Assembly: GCA_022579005.1 (NCBI GenBank) | Contig: MU401457.1 | Coordinates: 62,001 to 126,000 of the forward strand | DNA: 64,000 bases | Reading direction: 5' to 3' | DNA from: Poronia punctata | Taxonomy: Eukaryota > Ascomycota > Sordariomycetes > Xylariales > Xylariaceae | Part shown: positions 1 to 10,587 of the stretch, piece after piece | Layout: every line of letters starts with the position of its first letter | Numbering within the stretch: the stretch's first letter is position 1 | Notes under the pieces: generated by a model | Databases searched by the model: none | What the model was told of the DNA's origin: nothing | Seen by the model: only the letters and a program-made list of their open reading frames with translations | Made by a program: the position numbers and the translations under genes

Positions 1-2041
1 TCAGAACTGCTTCACCGTGGCAGCCCTCGACGCGTTTTGCCGGCTCATGAAAGCGGAGGTCATGCCCCTGAATCCCCTCGTTTTCGTCCAGTATTTGCAA
101 GATAGGACAGCCGACGTCGTTCGAATCAAGGCATGCGATTCCTTGGTGGAACTAGGGTTGCTGAACAAGCCAGAGTTCTTACAATACTTCTTTTCGGCCA
201 TCAGCACCGACCCCTCCCCATTCGTCCGTGGCGAGTTGTTTAAAGTTCTGTGCCGTGGTCTAGCTAGCATGGCAATAGGAGAGGAAACTACTTCTAACAA
301 GCAGAAACAGGGTGACCAGCCTGCTAAGGAAGGGCTGGACCTTGTGGTGGAGCAAGAGAACGAAGAACGAGAGAAGTCCAAGGCGCGTAAGGAGAATCTC
401 CAGGCAGCCCTTGCCGCCCTCAAGGAGCGCACTGCAGACGACGAGGTATTTCAAGAGGCAATCTGGCGAGCGTTGGAATCGCCAGTGTTGACGGTGGCCG
501 AACGCATCAACCTACTAGAAATTTGTGCCTTGTTGGTTGACGATTATCCGTCACTCGTGTTGAAATTCAAATACCCAGAGGCTTGGTCCGCTAGGCGCGG
601 CGAGGCTGTCCAGGATAAGAAGTGCGTTGTCGACTTCAAGAGACATTATAGGACAAAGTCTCGAGGAACCTACGCTACTCCCTTGCCACCACCTCCGCCG
701 CCGCCCTCGCGGCCTGAACCCAAACGGACCATCACGTTGAATCTTAATAGGACCCCCAGCATAAGCAACAAGTCGGCGACTACGCCGACAAGTAGCCAAC
801 CCCAGCCGCCACCTACTACCGCAGCCCCTGCTTCGCTTACTGCTGCAACTCCGGTGCCGAGCCAGCTAAAGAAGTCCATAAGCGTCACTGTGCCCAAGCC
901 CGCCGCAGCCTCACCATCCCCTGCAGTCACGGCAACGAAACCGTCTGCTCCCAGCGACTCTCGCCCCGGTACCCCCAGCTCCAGCACTGCTAAGCCTTCG
1001 ACTGTGGCCAAACTTGCTGTTACCGCCAAGCCCGCTGCCGTTGCTAAACCTGCGGCAACCTCTAAGCCTGCTACTACCCCCAAGCCTACGGTCACTCCTA
1101 AGCCTGCTGGTACACCCAAGCCTACCGTCACTCCTAAGCCTGGTGCTACCTCGACCTCTAAGCCTGTGATCGCCAAGCCTGTGATCGCCAAGCCTGTTAT
1201 TAGCAAGCCTACCCTAGGCAAGTCTGGCGCCTCTCAGGAGAGACCGCCAAAGCCAGCTAGTTCGCAAGAGAGGCCTGTAACAAACATCAGCAAGTCCTCT
1301 GTTCCACATGAAAAGTCGATCAAGAGCGCTTCCAGGCCATTTTCACCACATGGAAAGATGGTAAAAAGTGGCGAGCCACGTCGGGATAGCATTTCTGTTC
1401 TCCCCCCTATTCGGCCCACTGTCGAATCTCCTCATGCGGAATCGAAGCTGCATGCCGCCAAGGCGAATGGAATCAGCAGTCTGCCTGCAAAGCCGCTGAA
1501 GTCATTGAAACGAAGCAGCACGGAGAGCGAAGGGGGCCGACCATCCAAAGTCGTCAAGCTCAATACTTCTGGAATCATTGACGCCATGAAGCAGCTGAAA
1601 CCGAGTAAAACTGTCAAGTTGAAGTTTACGGCTTGGAACAAACTTAGGATGAAGAACCCACCGGCTCCGGCGACAATCCGAGCCGTAGGTAAGAAACCTA
1701 CTTTGAACACGTCGGTCAACCGCGGGTCTTCGAGTCAGCCCGGGAAGTTGGGCGCCCCACGCACGGCTCTGCCGAAACCAAAAAGTGCGGCTAGAGCAAC
1801 ACCTCCACCACCACCTCGGAAGCCATCCTCTACTCCGGTCTCCAATGCACAGCCTTCGGCAAGCACCCAGAGCAGTGGAGGTAGTGGCAAAGTGAGAAAG
1901 CCGTTGCCCGACATGCGGAAGCCACTTCCGTCAGCAGTTGCCAACCCGCATCCTACACCATCCAAGACTACTTCACCATCATCTCCAACAGCACCGAAGA
2001 CGGTACCGAAGCTCAAGATTAAGGTCAAGCCACCTTCATGA
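1..2041 (+). CDS. TAF2: TFIID subunit TAF2, C-terminal part (5' end outside window)
   Basis: The frame is open from base 2 and stops with TGA at 2039-2041, giving about 679 residues of a much longer protein. TAF2 is the TFIID subunit that contacts initiator DNA and has an M1-aminopeptidase-like fold; that part lies upstream of the window. The visible N-terminal 95 residues are helical repeat-like, with segments such as VRIKACDSLVELGLL and DPSPFVRGELFKVLCRGLAS, which fit the HEAT-like C-terminal region of fungal TAF2. A charged helix follows, then a Pro-rich run, and the last 450 residues are low complexity with TPKP-type repeats and Lys/Ser/Pro-rich sequence ending in KLKIKVKPPS. No intron is needed. 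A 183-codon antisense frame exists only because of the repeat codons. The assignment rests on the helical part; the tail is not diagnostic. Confidence 0.82.
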   Translation, partial: QNCFTVAALDAFCRLMKAEVMPLNPLVFVQYLQDRTADVVRIKACDSLVELGLLNKPEFLQYFFSAISTDPSPFVRGELFKVLCRGLASMAIGEETTSNKQKQGDQPAKEGLDLVVEQENEEREKSKARKENLQAALAALKERTADDEVFQEAIWRALESPVLTVAERINLLEICALLVDDYPSLVLKFKYPEAWSARRGEAVQDKKCVVDFKRHYRTKSRGTYATPLPPPPPPPSRPEPKRTITLNLNRTPSISNKSATTPTSSQPQPPPTTAAPASLTAATPVPSQLKKSISVTVPKPAAASPSPAVTATKPSAPSDSRPGTPSSSTAKPSTVAKLAVTAKPAAVAKPAATSKPATTPKPTVTPKPAGTPKPTVTPKPGATSTSKPVIAKPVIAKPVISKPTLGKSGASQERPPKPASSQERPVTNISKSSVPHEKSIKSASRPFSPHGKMVKSGEPRRDSISVLPPIRPTVESPHAESKLHAAKANGISSLPAKPLKSLKRSSTESEGGRPSKVVKLNTSGIIDAMKQLKPSKTVKLKFTAWNKLRMKNPPAPATIRAVGKKPTLNTSVNRGSSSQPGKLGAPRTALPKPKSAARATPPPPPRKPSSTPVSNAQPSASTQSSGGSGKVRKPLPDMRKPLPSAVANPHPTPSKTTSPSSPTAPKTVPKLKIKVKPPS

Positions 2042-3277
2042 TGACCGTTGGCGATTCTGAGACTGCGGAGCCGTTTGTCTTAGCAGGTTGCAGAGGCATA
2101 ATCAGACCCATTTTTCCCGTCGTATATCGAGACATTCTTTTTAAAAGCCCCTCCCCCCTTATTAGGCCCGAGCCATACCCCCATGCCCGGTACCTACCAC
2201 CAACACCCAGTTTGAAATTTCCCCCGTTTGTTTTCTTCATCATTTTAAAAAGAGCATAGCAAAGGCGTTCAGGGGTCCAGGGCAACAGGGTATCACATCA
2301 AACAATGCGGAAATGCAGGATTTGAAACGCATACTTACAGCCTCAGTATCCTCTACGCATGCATATACTAGAAAAGAGCTCGATGCCTGGGACTATGACT
2401 ATGAAAAGCCCAAACAAATTATAATGGTGGAATCGATATGGGAAACGGCTTGCGGATTTATGCCCCTATCTCTTAAGCGTCTCGGGAAATTGTTGGTTTC
2501 GCGTGTGGATATGATGTATGGTGCTTTGCGATCGGACAGACGGATGGATGGACTGGGGGTAGGCCAGGGAATCAACCGACCTGTATCTCTAGCAGAGCAT
2601 AATTAAAAAAAAGCAAATGCGTTGCAATTTGCGGATATGGCTTGACATGCGATGTTTTTGAATATGTGTTTTATGACTTGTCCTTGTGACTTTTAACAGT
2701 CTACTAGCATGTAGATTAGGTATCTCGACCATGCTGTTATTACATTTCATTACATGGACGTCCACTTCCGCTTGCTGGCCTCGGGGCATCATTCACGCCT
2801 CAGTGAAGTTGGTGTGGTTTAAATAATAGACATATTCAAGTTATCAGCCAGTTCCGACTCAAATTATCATCACAGGGCAGGTTAGGTTTTTAATTTACGC
2901 AAGCAGGTAGAACACATACACTTACACAAATATACACAAAACAAAGCCAACATAATCATTTGGTTTGACCCGGTACACACACATATATATATATCATTAT
3001 CCTAGCTACATTATTCATTACTCGGTGAACTAACTCCCACATCCTAACCTACAGACCGCTCACTTTCTTAAGGTTATTTGGGGGGTTTTTTTTCTTCGCT
3101 TTCCACTACCTAATTTTTGTTTGAATACCCCCTTCTTCTTCTTCTTCGCCCTCAAATGTAGGAGGAGCGGCACGCTAATAGGTAAATATGTACTTGATGT
3201 ACATAGGAAGTTTGTTTAATCAAGCAACATGTGCTCCCCATCTCCCTCTCATGCTCCAGCTCCCGACACGCGACAAT
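2042..3277. other. intergenic, 3' ends of TAF2 and CDC26
   Basis: Convergent intergenic DNA of about 1.2 kb. It holds AT-rich sequence with a short (AT)n tract near 2985-2996 and pyrimidine-rich stretches. No convincing gene or RNA was seen. Confidence 0.5.
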
Positions 3278-3640
3278 CTATCCTAGGGTAAAGCCCCCGT
3301 ATCTCCACCCGAAGGGCATAGGCGGAGGAGCCATGGGCGTCTTTTTTTCTTCTTCTTCTTCCACTTCTTCCGCTTCTTCTTCTTCCTCTTCGACTTGTAG
3401 GTCACCCGTGTACACGGCATCCGGGTCGTCGAGAGGAATATACTCCCCATTTTCTGATTGTGGAGTCTCAAACGAAGATAGGGGCGTCAGGACGTACGAA
3501 GAACTATCTGCCAACGATGTCGTATCTGATACTTCTGATCTCGATGCTTCGTGCTCCGTCCGTATTCTTGTACGTCTTTGGTTTTTCCATGCGTGGTGTG
3601 TTGTTGTAGGTTCTGATGAAGAATCCGAGCGCGGGCGTTT
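3278..3640 (-). other. open frame directly downstream of the CDC26 stop, same phase
   Basis: After the TAG at 3641-3643 the CDC26 frame continues for 120 sense codons to a stop at 3278-3280. The stretch reads KRPRSDSSSEPTTTHH at its start, then a Ser/Thr-rich part, PLSSFETPQSENGEYIPLDD, a Glu run of about 20 residues, and a Pro-rich tail ending WRYGGFTLG. It has no usable ATG at its start and no family I recognise. It may be a readthrough extension, an exon joined by removal of the stop in an intron, or chance openness in repeat-biased sequence. Confidence 0.35.
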
Positions 3641-4373
3641 CTATCGCCGTCTCGAGCCTATTCCGGCACCACCACCACCAACACCACCGCCACCTATTGC
3701 GGGACCCGCTCCGCCGCCGACAGCTATCCCGATCCTTTCATCCCTGCTACGTGTTACGCGCGCCGGTGCAGGTGGAGGTTCGCTCGCTTGACGTCCGGCT
3801 CCCCGTCCAGATACAGCGGCGCGTGTGGTAGTCGTTGTTCCGCCTTGTGCTACGGGTGTCTGCTGTAGATGGGCAGGGATTTGATTACTAGCGCCTGTTG
3901 TTATTGTAGTTGCCGACGATGAAGCAGCAGGAGTCGCTCCCATGATTCGTTGCGCCGCTCGGGACGCTGTCGGGATCGAGGTGGTGGTGGTATGTGATTG
4001 GGAGCGCGCGTGATGGCTGCCTTGTGCTTGCGCTGTTGCCGCCTGTCCGCCTCGCGCGCGGAGTTGTCGTACGTATGCGCTTCTTTGAGCCCCCGGGGAC
4101 ATGGCACGTCCCGCTCCAGCGGCGCGTTGGAGATGTCGATGGGTTGTAAACGGGTCGTCGTCATCATCATCATCGTCTTCTTCTTCTTCTTCTTCCTGGT
4201 CGTCTTCGTCATCGTCAAAGCCGCCACCGGCAGTGGGCATTGCGTCTTCCATGGCTTCGTCCGTGCTATTTGATGGTGAAGAGGTCGATGTGTCCATGGC
4301 CGACGGGTTGGAAGGTGGCGGCGCATGTCTGCGGAGTTGGTTCCGCGCTTGTTGAGAATTTAATCGGGCTTGT

Positions 4374-4408
<35 letters not shown>

Positions 4409-4546
4409 TTGCGCTCGGGCCTGGGCCTGAGCTTGAGCTTGGGCTTGGGCATGTAATTGTGCTTGTTCCTGGGTATATCGTCTGTCCTCATATGCAGCAA
4501 TATCCTCGGATGTTAAAGTCAACGTTGTCGGTGGGCGACGGAGCAT
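3641..4546 (-). CDS. CDC26: anaphase-promoting complex subunit CDC26
   Basis: Single-exon frame of 301 residues. The first 20 residues (MLRRPPTTLTLTSEDIAAYE) match the conserved CDC26/Hcn1 N-terminus, which inserts into the TPR groove of APC6/Cut9 and stabilises the APC/C. A second family-like element, RDERIGI, lies near residue 268; as I recall, fission yeast Hcn1 and human CDC26 carry a RIG[IY] element after the N-terminal helix. Between them is a fungal low-complexity insert: a Gln-Ala repeat at about residues 28-57, an Asp/Glu run at about 115-133, and Ser/Thr/Ala-rich sequence. The sequence just upstream of the ATG reads like a 3' splice site (AATTTCAG), so a 5'-UTR intron is possible. 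The stop is a single in-frame TAG; the same frame stays open for 120 more codons (see findings). The protein is much longer than the human subunit (about 85 residues). Confidence 0.8.
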
Positions 4547-5829
4547 TGCTGAAATTATAATGATTTAATTGGAATCCTTAGGTGGTTTGTGTAAAGAAGG
4601 GAAGGTAGTGTAGGTAGATCTGCTGGTAAGAAAAGAATGGATATTAAACAAGCTTTTAGGGTAGAGATGATATTAAAGGCTGGTTCGTGATGTTGAGAGC
4701 AGGATATTAGGAGGTATGTAAGCCGTAAGTGTCTTCAATAAGTGTATAAACAAGGACCAAAGTACAGGTATCGAGGGTTAACAGATTGTTGACTTGTTGA
4801 CATGTCGAGTCCAAATAAAATCGGTCGCGTCAAAACGCGGTTGCTGTAGTTTTCGAAACTTTTAATGATCCAGCGGGGTTGTGAGTTCCATGTCAGGCAC
4901 CCCTCCAGCCCTACAGGTGGGCCCTTTTTACGAACATCATGACTGCAACTTCGGGCAAGAGCTCCTGTTGTACCTGTACTGGTAAGGTATTGTTAAAATA
5001 GAGAAGAGGATCCAAAAAAAAAAAAAAAACCCTATTTGCATATGAGAAATCTGTCCATGTTGATCGTTGATAGTTAACTTATAACAGCTCTTAGCAAATC
5101 TTGCAGAAGGAAGAGAAACAGACGATTGCCAAGCCTATTATGTATCAGAATAGCAATTCGAAGTGAGCTGGATACATGTATCCAGTGTCTTGGGTAATAT
5201 GGGGAAGTACGACCGAAAGATATTTCAAGCCATAGATTGTAGGTTCCCTGCTTACCTTTTGCAGAATATTCGTAGTAGACAGTACCAATGATAGAACGGT
5301 CCGGGGTCTACCACATTATCTTGCCAGCCTGGGTACCTATTCCCCTTTACCTGTGATCTACAACAGAATCACCTTTGACCCCGACTTCCTTTCACGCATA
5401 TTAGGCCGCTAGATAAATTGTACTTCTCCCTAGGTAGCTAAAGTTAAAGTCTCCCGCGACAATATAAGGTTGTCTATTTGCCTTAGAAGTTGAATACCTG
5501 ACAAATCATACCGTTTCATCCGCTGCCTAGATAGATGTAGTTGTAACCTGTCTAGGTGTTTCTATACCCCTCCTACAGGAAGCTCACTAAAGCTCCGTAC
5601 CTACCCCTCCAAACCCCACCATTATTAAGTAGACTAAGTAATTGTCAAGTAAGCTGCACGCTGCGTCACTCTGGTGATTGTTCTCGACTTTTCTATGAAA
5701 TTCAACTTTGTACAAAACGACTACTAGACCACATACTTACACATACACATACAACACAACAGAAACGCCGCCAATCCTTATTTGTAACAAAACAAAAAAA
5801 AACTCGACAGCGCAAGAAAAATACCAAAC
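4547..5829. other. divergent intergenic region CDC26 / nudC
   Basis: About 1.3 kb between two divergently transcribed genes, so it should carry both promoters. A homopolymer A tract lies near 5014-5029 and A-rich sequence precedes the nudC ATG. No additional gene was supported. Confidence 0.5.
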
Positions 5830-6558
5830 ATGGCTGACAAAGGTATATATCTATCTCCCTCAAACCCCCCAAGCCACGATAATGACAAACTAACAAACAA
5901 CCAAACTTTTTGCTTGCTTGCGCAGATACCCTAACGCCCGAACAAGAAGCAGCCGCCCGCGCCAAAGAACAAGCGGAACAGGACGCCCTCCCCTACAAAT
6001 GGACACAAACCATCAGCGAGCTCGAAGTAACGATACCCTCGATCCCAGGGACCTTCAAAGGTCGGGATGTGGTTGTGGAGTTGAAGAAGACGAGTATTAA
6101 AGCCGGGGTCAAGGGGCAGAAACCAATCATCGAGGTAAATATTCCCTTCCTTCCCTGTTACTATTACTGTTTCTAACGGACCATAAAAAAAAAACTAAAA
6201 AAAACAGGGCGAACTCTCCCACCCGATCCAGACATCAGAATCCACATGGACACTCACGCCCGCACCAGATGGAACCAAGACAATCGAGATACATCTTGAC
6301 AAGGTGAATAAGATGGAGTGGTGGGCTAGTGTGGTGGCGGATGGGCCCAAGATCGATGTTACCAAGATTCAGCCCGAGAATAGCAAGTTGTCGGAACTAG
6401 ACGGCGAGACCCGCGGCATGGTTGAGAAGATGATGTATGATCAGCGTCAGAAGGAGATGGGTCTTCCTTCGTCAGAGGAGCAGCGCAAGGCGGATATCCT
6501 CAAGAAGTTCCAGGAGCAGCATCCCGAGATGGACTTTTCCAATGCCAAGATTAGTTAA
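5830..6558 (+). CDS. nudC: nuclear movement protein NudC (CS domain)
   Basis: Three exons: 5830-5842, 5926-6134 and 6208-6558, giving 190 residues. Introns are GT-AG; the first has an ACTAAC branch site and the second a GTAAAT donor. The 13-nt first exon encodes MADK plus one base, and the join restores [21 protein letters not shown] p23/CS domain spans about residues 28-120, with [16 protein letters not shown] at its start and the family signature [13 protein letters not shown] near its end. A C-terminal helix follows ([20 protein letters not shown]). NudC is a co-chaperone that stabilises the dynein regulator Lis1/NudF and supports nuclear migration in hyphae. Length agrees with the Aspergillus protein (about 200 residues). 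The start is fixed by the ATG in an A-rich leader and by the splice frame. Confidence 0.93.
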
Positions 6559-7331
6559 GATACCCCCTCAAAGCTCAAATGAAAATGTAATATTTATTGG
6601 TCAGAATTGTCGAGTTGTTATGGGATGCGGGGAAGTTGTTGACGGAGTGGGAGAGCAGAACTTTAGTCAAGAATGTTTAACACAGAAGGCAAACACGGTC
6701 GGTCATAAGCACTGAATGTAGTATTGTAATTGACAATCTAGGTTTAGATTGTGATGGCTAAGTCTCTATGTACAAAGCCAGCAAGCCGCCGAATTTCCCT
6801 ATCCGGCCAGTAACACATCTGGCAAGAAGTGAAAAATGTGGAAATGTTCAGGGTGAAACGAATTACCCACTCCTATGGAGGAAAGATAGGGGTATCAGAG
6901 AGCCCTGATATGATTTGTTTTTGGAATCGCGAGTAATATCATAGCGAATGGAGGACCGCTACGCATCAATTGTCAGATTATCAAGCGTTCCGTTGTGGCG
7001 TATCTACCACATGGCATAAATGACACAAGAAAAAGCCAACTTGGTGGATCGAGAATAGTGTGCTGAACTGTGGCCGCCGATAGGACCTACCTGAGGTGTC
7101 GACATGGCCATCAGGGGCATTCATATTAGGCTCGTGCTAATATGAAATATCCTTCATGACAGACACCGTTGTCGTTCGAAGCATTGCAACTCACATTTGA
7201 AAATCGCAAAATCGGATCATCGCAATTCGAAGCACGCATTGTCAGCACCGCATACAATTTGTAGCACGTAACACGGAGAATTGCCCGGATTGGAGAATCC
7301 AACGTCATTGAGCTATCACGACGAAGCCAGT
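6559..7331. other. convergent intergenic region nudC / URI
   Basis: About 0.77 kb between two 3' ends. Nothing beyond short chance frames was seen. Confidence 0.45.
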
Positions 7332-9128
7332 CTATAATCCAGCCAGCCTTGCTGCCTTGAATTTGCTGACTCGCTTGGGCCCACCCTCCTCTTCTTCCAG
7401 AGGCTGTATGGGATTCGTATTCTCCTTGAGGAACCCGCCATGCCGGCTGATCATCGTGTTTCGCATCTTGTAGTACTCTTCTGTTACCTGTTGGTGTAAG
7501 AGGTTTGCATCCAGCTCATCTGGCTCCTTGACCTCGTCGGTGGGCTCGTGTTCCAAGATGGTAGTGGCAAGTGTCTGCCCCTCGGGCCCTGAGGGTGCAT
7601 ATTTTGCCATGTCTGTGGGCTTTTCAGGCGCCATGATCGGCGTCTGTATTGCTCCCTGTCCTCCTTCCAACTTTGTCTTCCGGAATCTCGATACCTTCTT
7701 TTCAGAAATTGGTGCGGTTTTCCCGGTTGCTGGAGGGCGGCGCTCCACAATGTCGGATAGGGGTTCGACCAAGGGGATTTGTGTTGGTGTCGACTCCGGT
7801 TCAGTAGACGGGGGAGGGGTAGCTTCTGCAATGTCGAGGTTTGGAGCAAATTTGACGCTCTTCTTTGTCCCGGGATTCAACGTGGACTTGGGGGTGACGC
7901 TGCCGTTAACTGCTGACGGGTCCGAAACCTTTTCCGGCTCGACAGGGTTCTCTTGACGGATGGCGATGCGGCCTATGCCTTCCGAGAATCCATCCTCTTC
8001 TTCTTCATCCTCGGGAGCTTTCTGTTCCCCAAACGTCATCCGGCTGAGACGCTCCTTCAGCTCCAGCATTTGCCGCTTGTATTCGTCATCCACGACGCCA
8101 GATGTTGATCTTCCCCATTGATCTTCGTCGTCTTCATCATCCCAGTCATCATCCCAGTCATCGTCGTCAGTTCCTTCCTCGAGTTGCAGTTCAGCGACGA
8201 TCGGCGCCATTTCATACATCATGGTCTCTTTGTTGTACCGTATCATATCTTCACGCAATTGTGCATCTTCCGGCGAATCGTCCGCAGGTATGACGGGTTC
8301 TGATATGATCGTCTCCTGTTCTCTCGCCTTCTGATATAGCTCTTCCAACCTATTCACGGTCGTGGGAGGCTTCAGCTCGGTCTTCTCTTCACTGCCATCC
8401 TTGACGTCTTCCGCAAATGACACGCTTTTCTTTTTGGAAGGCTTCTTAGGAGTGGGTGATTTCCCGGCTTTTGCTAAATTGGACCTTTTGCCATTCGCAG
8501 GGTGTGAGGGCTCTGTAGCGGCGATCGAAGACGACGAGGGTGTTTTGGGCACGTCAGGTGAGGTCTTGAATGAAGACTTTTCAGACGCCGCGGATATGTT
8601 TTCAATGCCCGCTTTTTTGAGTGCTTCCAACAGTTGGGGTTGGCCATCACCCGGCCGCCGCAAACTATACGAGATGACGTTGTCTTCGTCGTCTAATTGC
8701 TCGCTGATCTCGGTGATGGGAAGCCCTTCTTCGTCGGTGGCATCAGGCTGTGTGACTACCCGCGTGGCAGCAAGCTTATTTTCAGCCGCATCAAGTTGCT
8801 TGGTGAGAGTGTCGATGTTCTTCGAGACGTAGTCTAACCGATTGGATATCGTGCTGATAACTTGGTCTCGCTTTTTAGAGTCATTGCGACCAAATATCTC
8901 GACGAGCTCCTTCTCATTCACCAACTCGCCTTTGAAGGCCTGTCGGGTTTGGGTTAGAGCGGGCCGGGAGGCCGTAGAGGGTAGCTGTTGCAGGTCTTCC
9001 CGCAATGATTCGTATTCCTGCTTCCATTGTCGCCATTCGTCAAGAGCTATGATGAGGTTGTCCACTTGCGCTTCCAGTACCTCTAATTGTTTCTCGAGGT
9101 CCCGAAGGGGATCCCTAACTTGTGCCAT
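7332..9128 (-). CDS. BUD27: Bud27/URI-type unconventional prefoldin (DUF3835)
   Basis: Uninterrupted 598-residue frame; the ATG is followed by AQVRDPLRDLEKQLEVLEAQ. Residues 1-125 form an alpha-prefoldin-like coiled coil with hydrophobic heptads. The rest is a long, mostly disordered tail typical of fungal Bud27/URI (unconventional prefoldin RPB5 interactor), which helps assemble RNA polymerases through Rpb5 and links TOR signalling to translation. Visible elements are KKSVSF at residues 233-238, an Asp/Trp-rich acidic patch at about 321-337, LKERLSRMTFGE near 357-368, KKSVKF at 422-427, and a conserved C-terminus (RNTMISRHGGFLKEN, then VSKFKAARLAGL). The two KKSVxF elements fit the RVxF docking consensus for protein phosphatase 1, a known partner of human URI. 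The family call is firm; phosphatase binding is inference. Confidence 0.87.
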   Translation of the reverse strand: MAQVRDPLRDLEKQLEVLEAQVDNLIIALDEWRQWKQEYESLREDLQQLPSTASRPALTQTRQAFKGELVNEKELVEIFGRNDSKKRDQVISTISNRLDYVSKNIDTLTKQLDAAENKLAATRVVTQPDATDEEGLPITEISEQLDDEDNVISYSLRRPGDGQPQLLEALKKAGIENISAASEKSSFKTSPDVPKTPSSSSIAATEPSHPANGKRSNLAKAGKSPTPKKPSKKKSVSFAEDVKDGSEEKTELKPPTTVNRLEELYQKAREQETIISEPVIPADDSPEDAQLREDMIRYNKETMMYEMAPIVAELQLEEGTDDDDWDDDWDDEDDEDQWGRSTSGVVDDEYKRQMLELKERLSRMTFGEQKAPEDEEEEDGFSEGIGRIAIRQENPVEPEKVSDPSAVNGSVTPKSTLNPGTKKSVKFAPNLDIAEATPPPSTEPESTPTQIPLVEPLSDIVERRPPATGKTAPISEKKVSRFRKTKLEGGQGAIQTPIMAPEKPTDMAKYAPSGPEGQTLATTILEHEPTDEVKEPDELDANLLHQQVTEEYYKMRNTMISRHGGFLKENTNPIQPLEEEEGGPKRVSKFKAARLAGL

Positions 9129-9604
9129 CTTTATGTAAAAGCGATGTAGCGGTGGAAAGTGTGATCGCTGGCGGCTGGGGGTTCAAGTTGGGAAATCGAT
9201 GGAAAAAAAGAGAACGAAAACAAAAAGAGGCAAGTAATTTGTTTGCTCATTGCCCGGGACTAGTCCCAGCTAAGAAAAGCTTGGGCCTGTGTTAAGCTTT
9301 GGAAAGTGGGGCTCTTCTGTGGTACGCGGACATACGCGTACCTACTCGTACTTGTATGTCAAAGTACCTAGGTACATGTACCTACCTACATATATGTACT
9401 TCTCACGGTAAAAATGAAGGTGCAGAATATCACACATAATGCAACCGATTGGCATGAGAGAAACATTCTGCTTCCGCAGGATTCAGAGGCCAAAATCTGT
9501 TCATCTCACATTGCAGATGTTGATCACGAGCAGAAGGGGCGGATGAGAAATACAGATCTATTGATTCACCGTCTGTTGGTCAATCTTCCAATCCGATCGT
9601 TGGA

Positions 9605-9641
9605 ACTTGGGCAAACTTGGGCAAACTTGGGCAAACTTGGG
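9605..9641. repeat. 10-bp tandem repeat, about 3.5 copies
   Basis: The unit AACTTGGGCA is repeated head to tail between 9605 and 9641. It lies in noncoding DNA between two divergent genes. Confidence 0.8.
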
Positions 9642-10524
9642 CTTCACGGCAAGGCCTTTGCAGCAAGAATCATTTGATCTGCTGCAACTAATCGAGGCCA
9701 CCTAAACTTGGAAAGGCTTTGGGTATGCCAGTTTCACATCAACAATCACGATATGTAGGTGCTTATCCAGCAGCTGGAAGCCAACACCCTTCGAACTCCC
9801 TTTGAAGTACTGCACCATGTCCTCCCTTGCAAAGTTAGCATTGTAACAATTTTCTGAGAAGGTCACCGATATATACACGGTAGAAAATTACTTGTACTCG
9901 TACTCAAATTCACTCAGAACGGCAAATTCGGCAAAGGGCACGATGATTGGTGGAATTGCTCAGCACTTTAGTCAAACAGCTGAACTTGGAGAATCCCGCA
10001 TCCAGCTTTTTGAAGCAGTGGTTTCAGAATCCCTTCTGGTCGCCGAGCATCATTCTGCTTTTCCAATTGTCAACCGATGATTTACTTGCAACTAGACATC
10101 AAGATTACGGTTGGCGGGCAGATCATTCTTTACAGTGACCAAGTGTGGCGGATGTCTTTCCACATATCCCAACCGCTCGCCCTCGGTATAAATCTACGCG
10201 AAACCGGAGGCATGCGCCAAATTTCACGATCAAAGTCGCATCGGAATAGTTCTAGAACCAAACCAATTGGTTTTATTTCCCAATGGGCAGTTTATCTCCG
10301 CGTACCGGGTTCACAAAAACGAAAATGGCCAACTAAAGTCCACACCTAGTCCCAACTGGTACACGGAGGATAAGTTTCCTCATCTTGCAATGGCAGGCTG
10401 CAGGGTCATAAGCGCTCTGGACGGCAAGGGCCGCCTCCGTGTCTTTGGTATAATATAGCCAGGATGGAACTCGTTGCCAAAAACTCGCAAAGATCTTCGT
10501 CGTCCCCGGATTTTCACTGCAGTG

Positions 10525-10530
10525 TATAAG
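10525..10530 (+). promoter_or_regulatory. TATA-like element of the lyase gene
   Basis: TATAAG lies 58-63 bases upstream of the lyase ATG at 10588, a usual distance for a regulated fungal secreted-enzyme gene. Only position and motif support it. Confidence 0.4.
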
Positions 10531-10587
10531 ACGAGAGTCTAATTATAGACGACAATCTTCTGTTGTCGCCTGCGGACTTTGCCGATC

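Larger units (their letters stand above)
9129..10587. other. divergent intergenic region URI / rhamnogalacturonan lyase
   Basis: About 1.46 kb. Contains a 10-bp tandem repeat (9605-9641), several copies of TACCTA-type sequence near 9335-9395, and a TATA-like element before the lyase. Short frames here have no family resemblance. Confidence 0.45.

Noticed and set aside
670..1221. 183-codon antisense frame in TAF2
   Set aside because: Its Val/Gly/Leu repeat is the complement of the TPKP-type repeats of the TAF2 tail; no family signal.
2313..2606. 97-codon frame after TAF2
   Set aside because: No homology signal and no gene-like context; lies in convergent 3' DNA.
3231..3791. 186-codon plus-strand frame opposite CDC26 and its downstream frame
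   Set aside because: Poly-Ser and poly-Pro sequence caused by the complement of Glu and Gly runs; no conserved motif.
9414..10458. Several short plus-strand frames between URI and the lyase
   Set aside because: Overlapping frames of under 100 codons, partly made of tandem repeat, with no protein resemblance.
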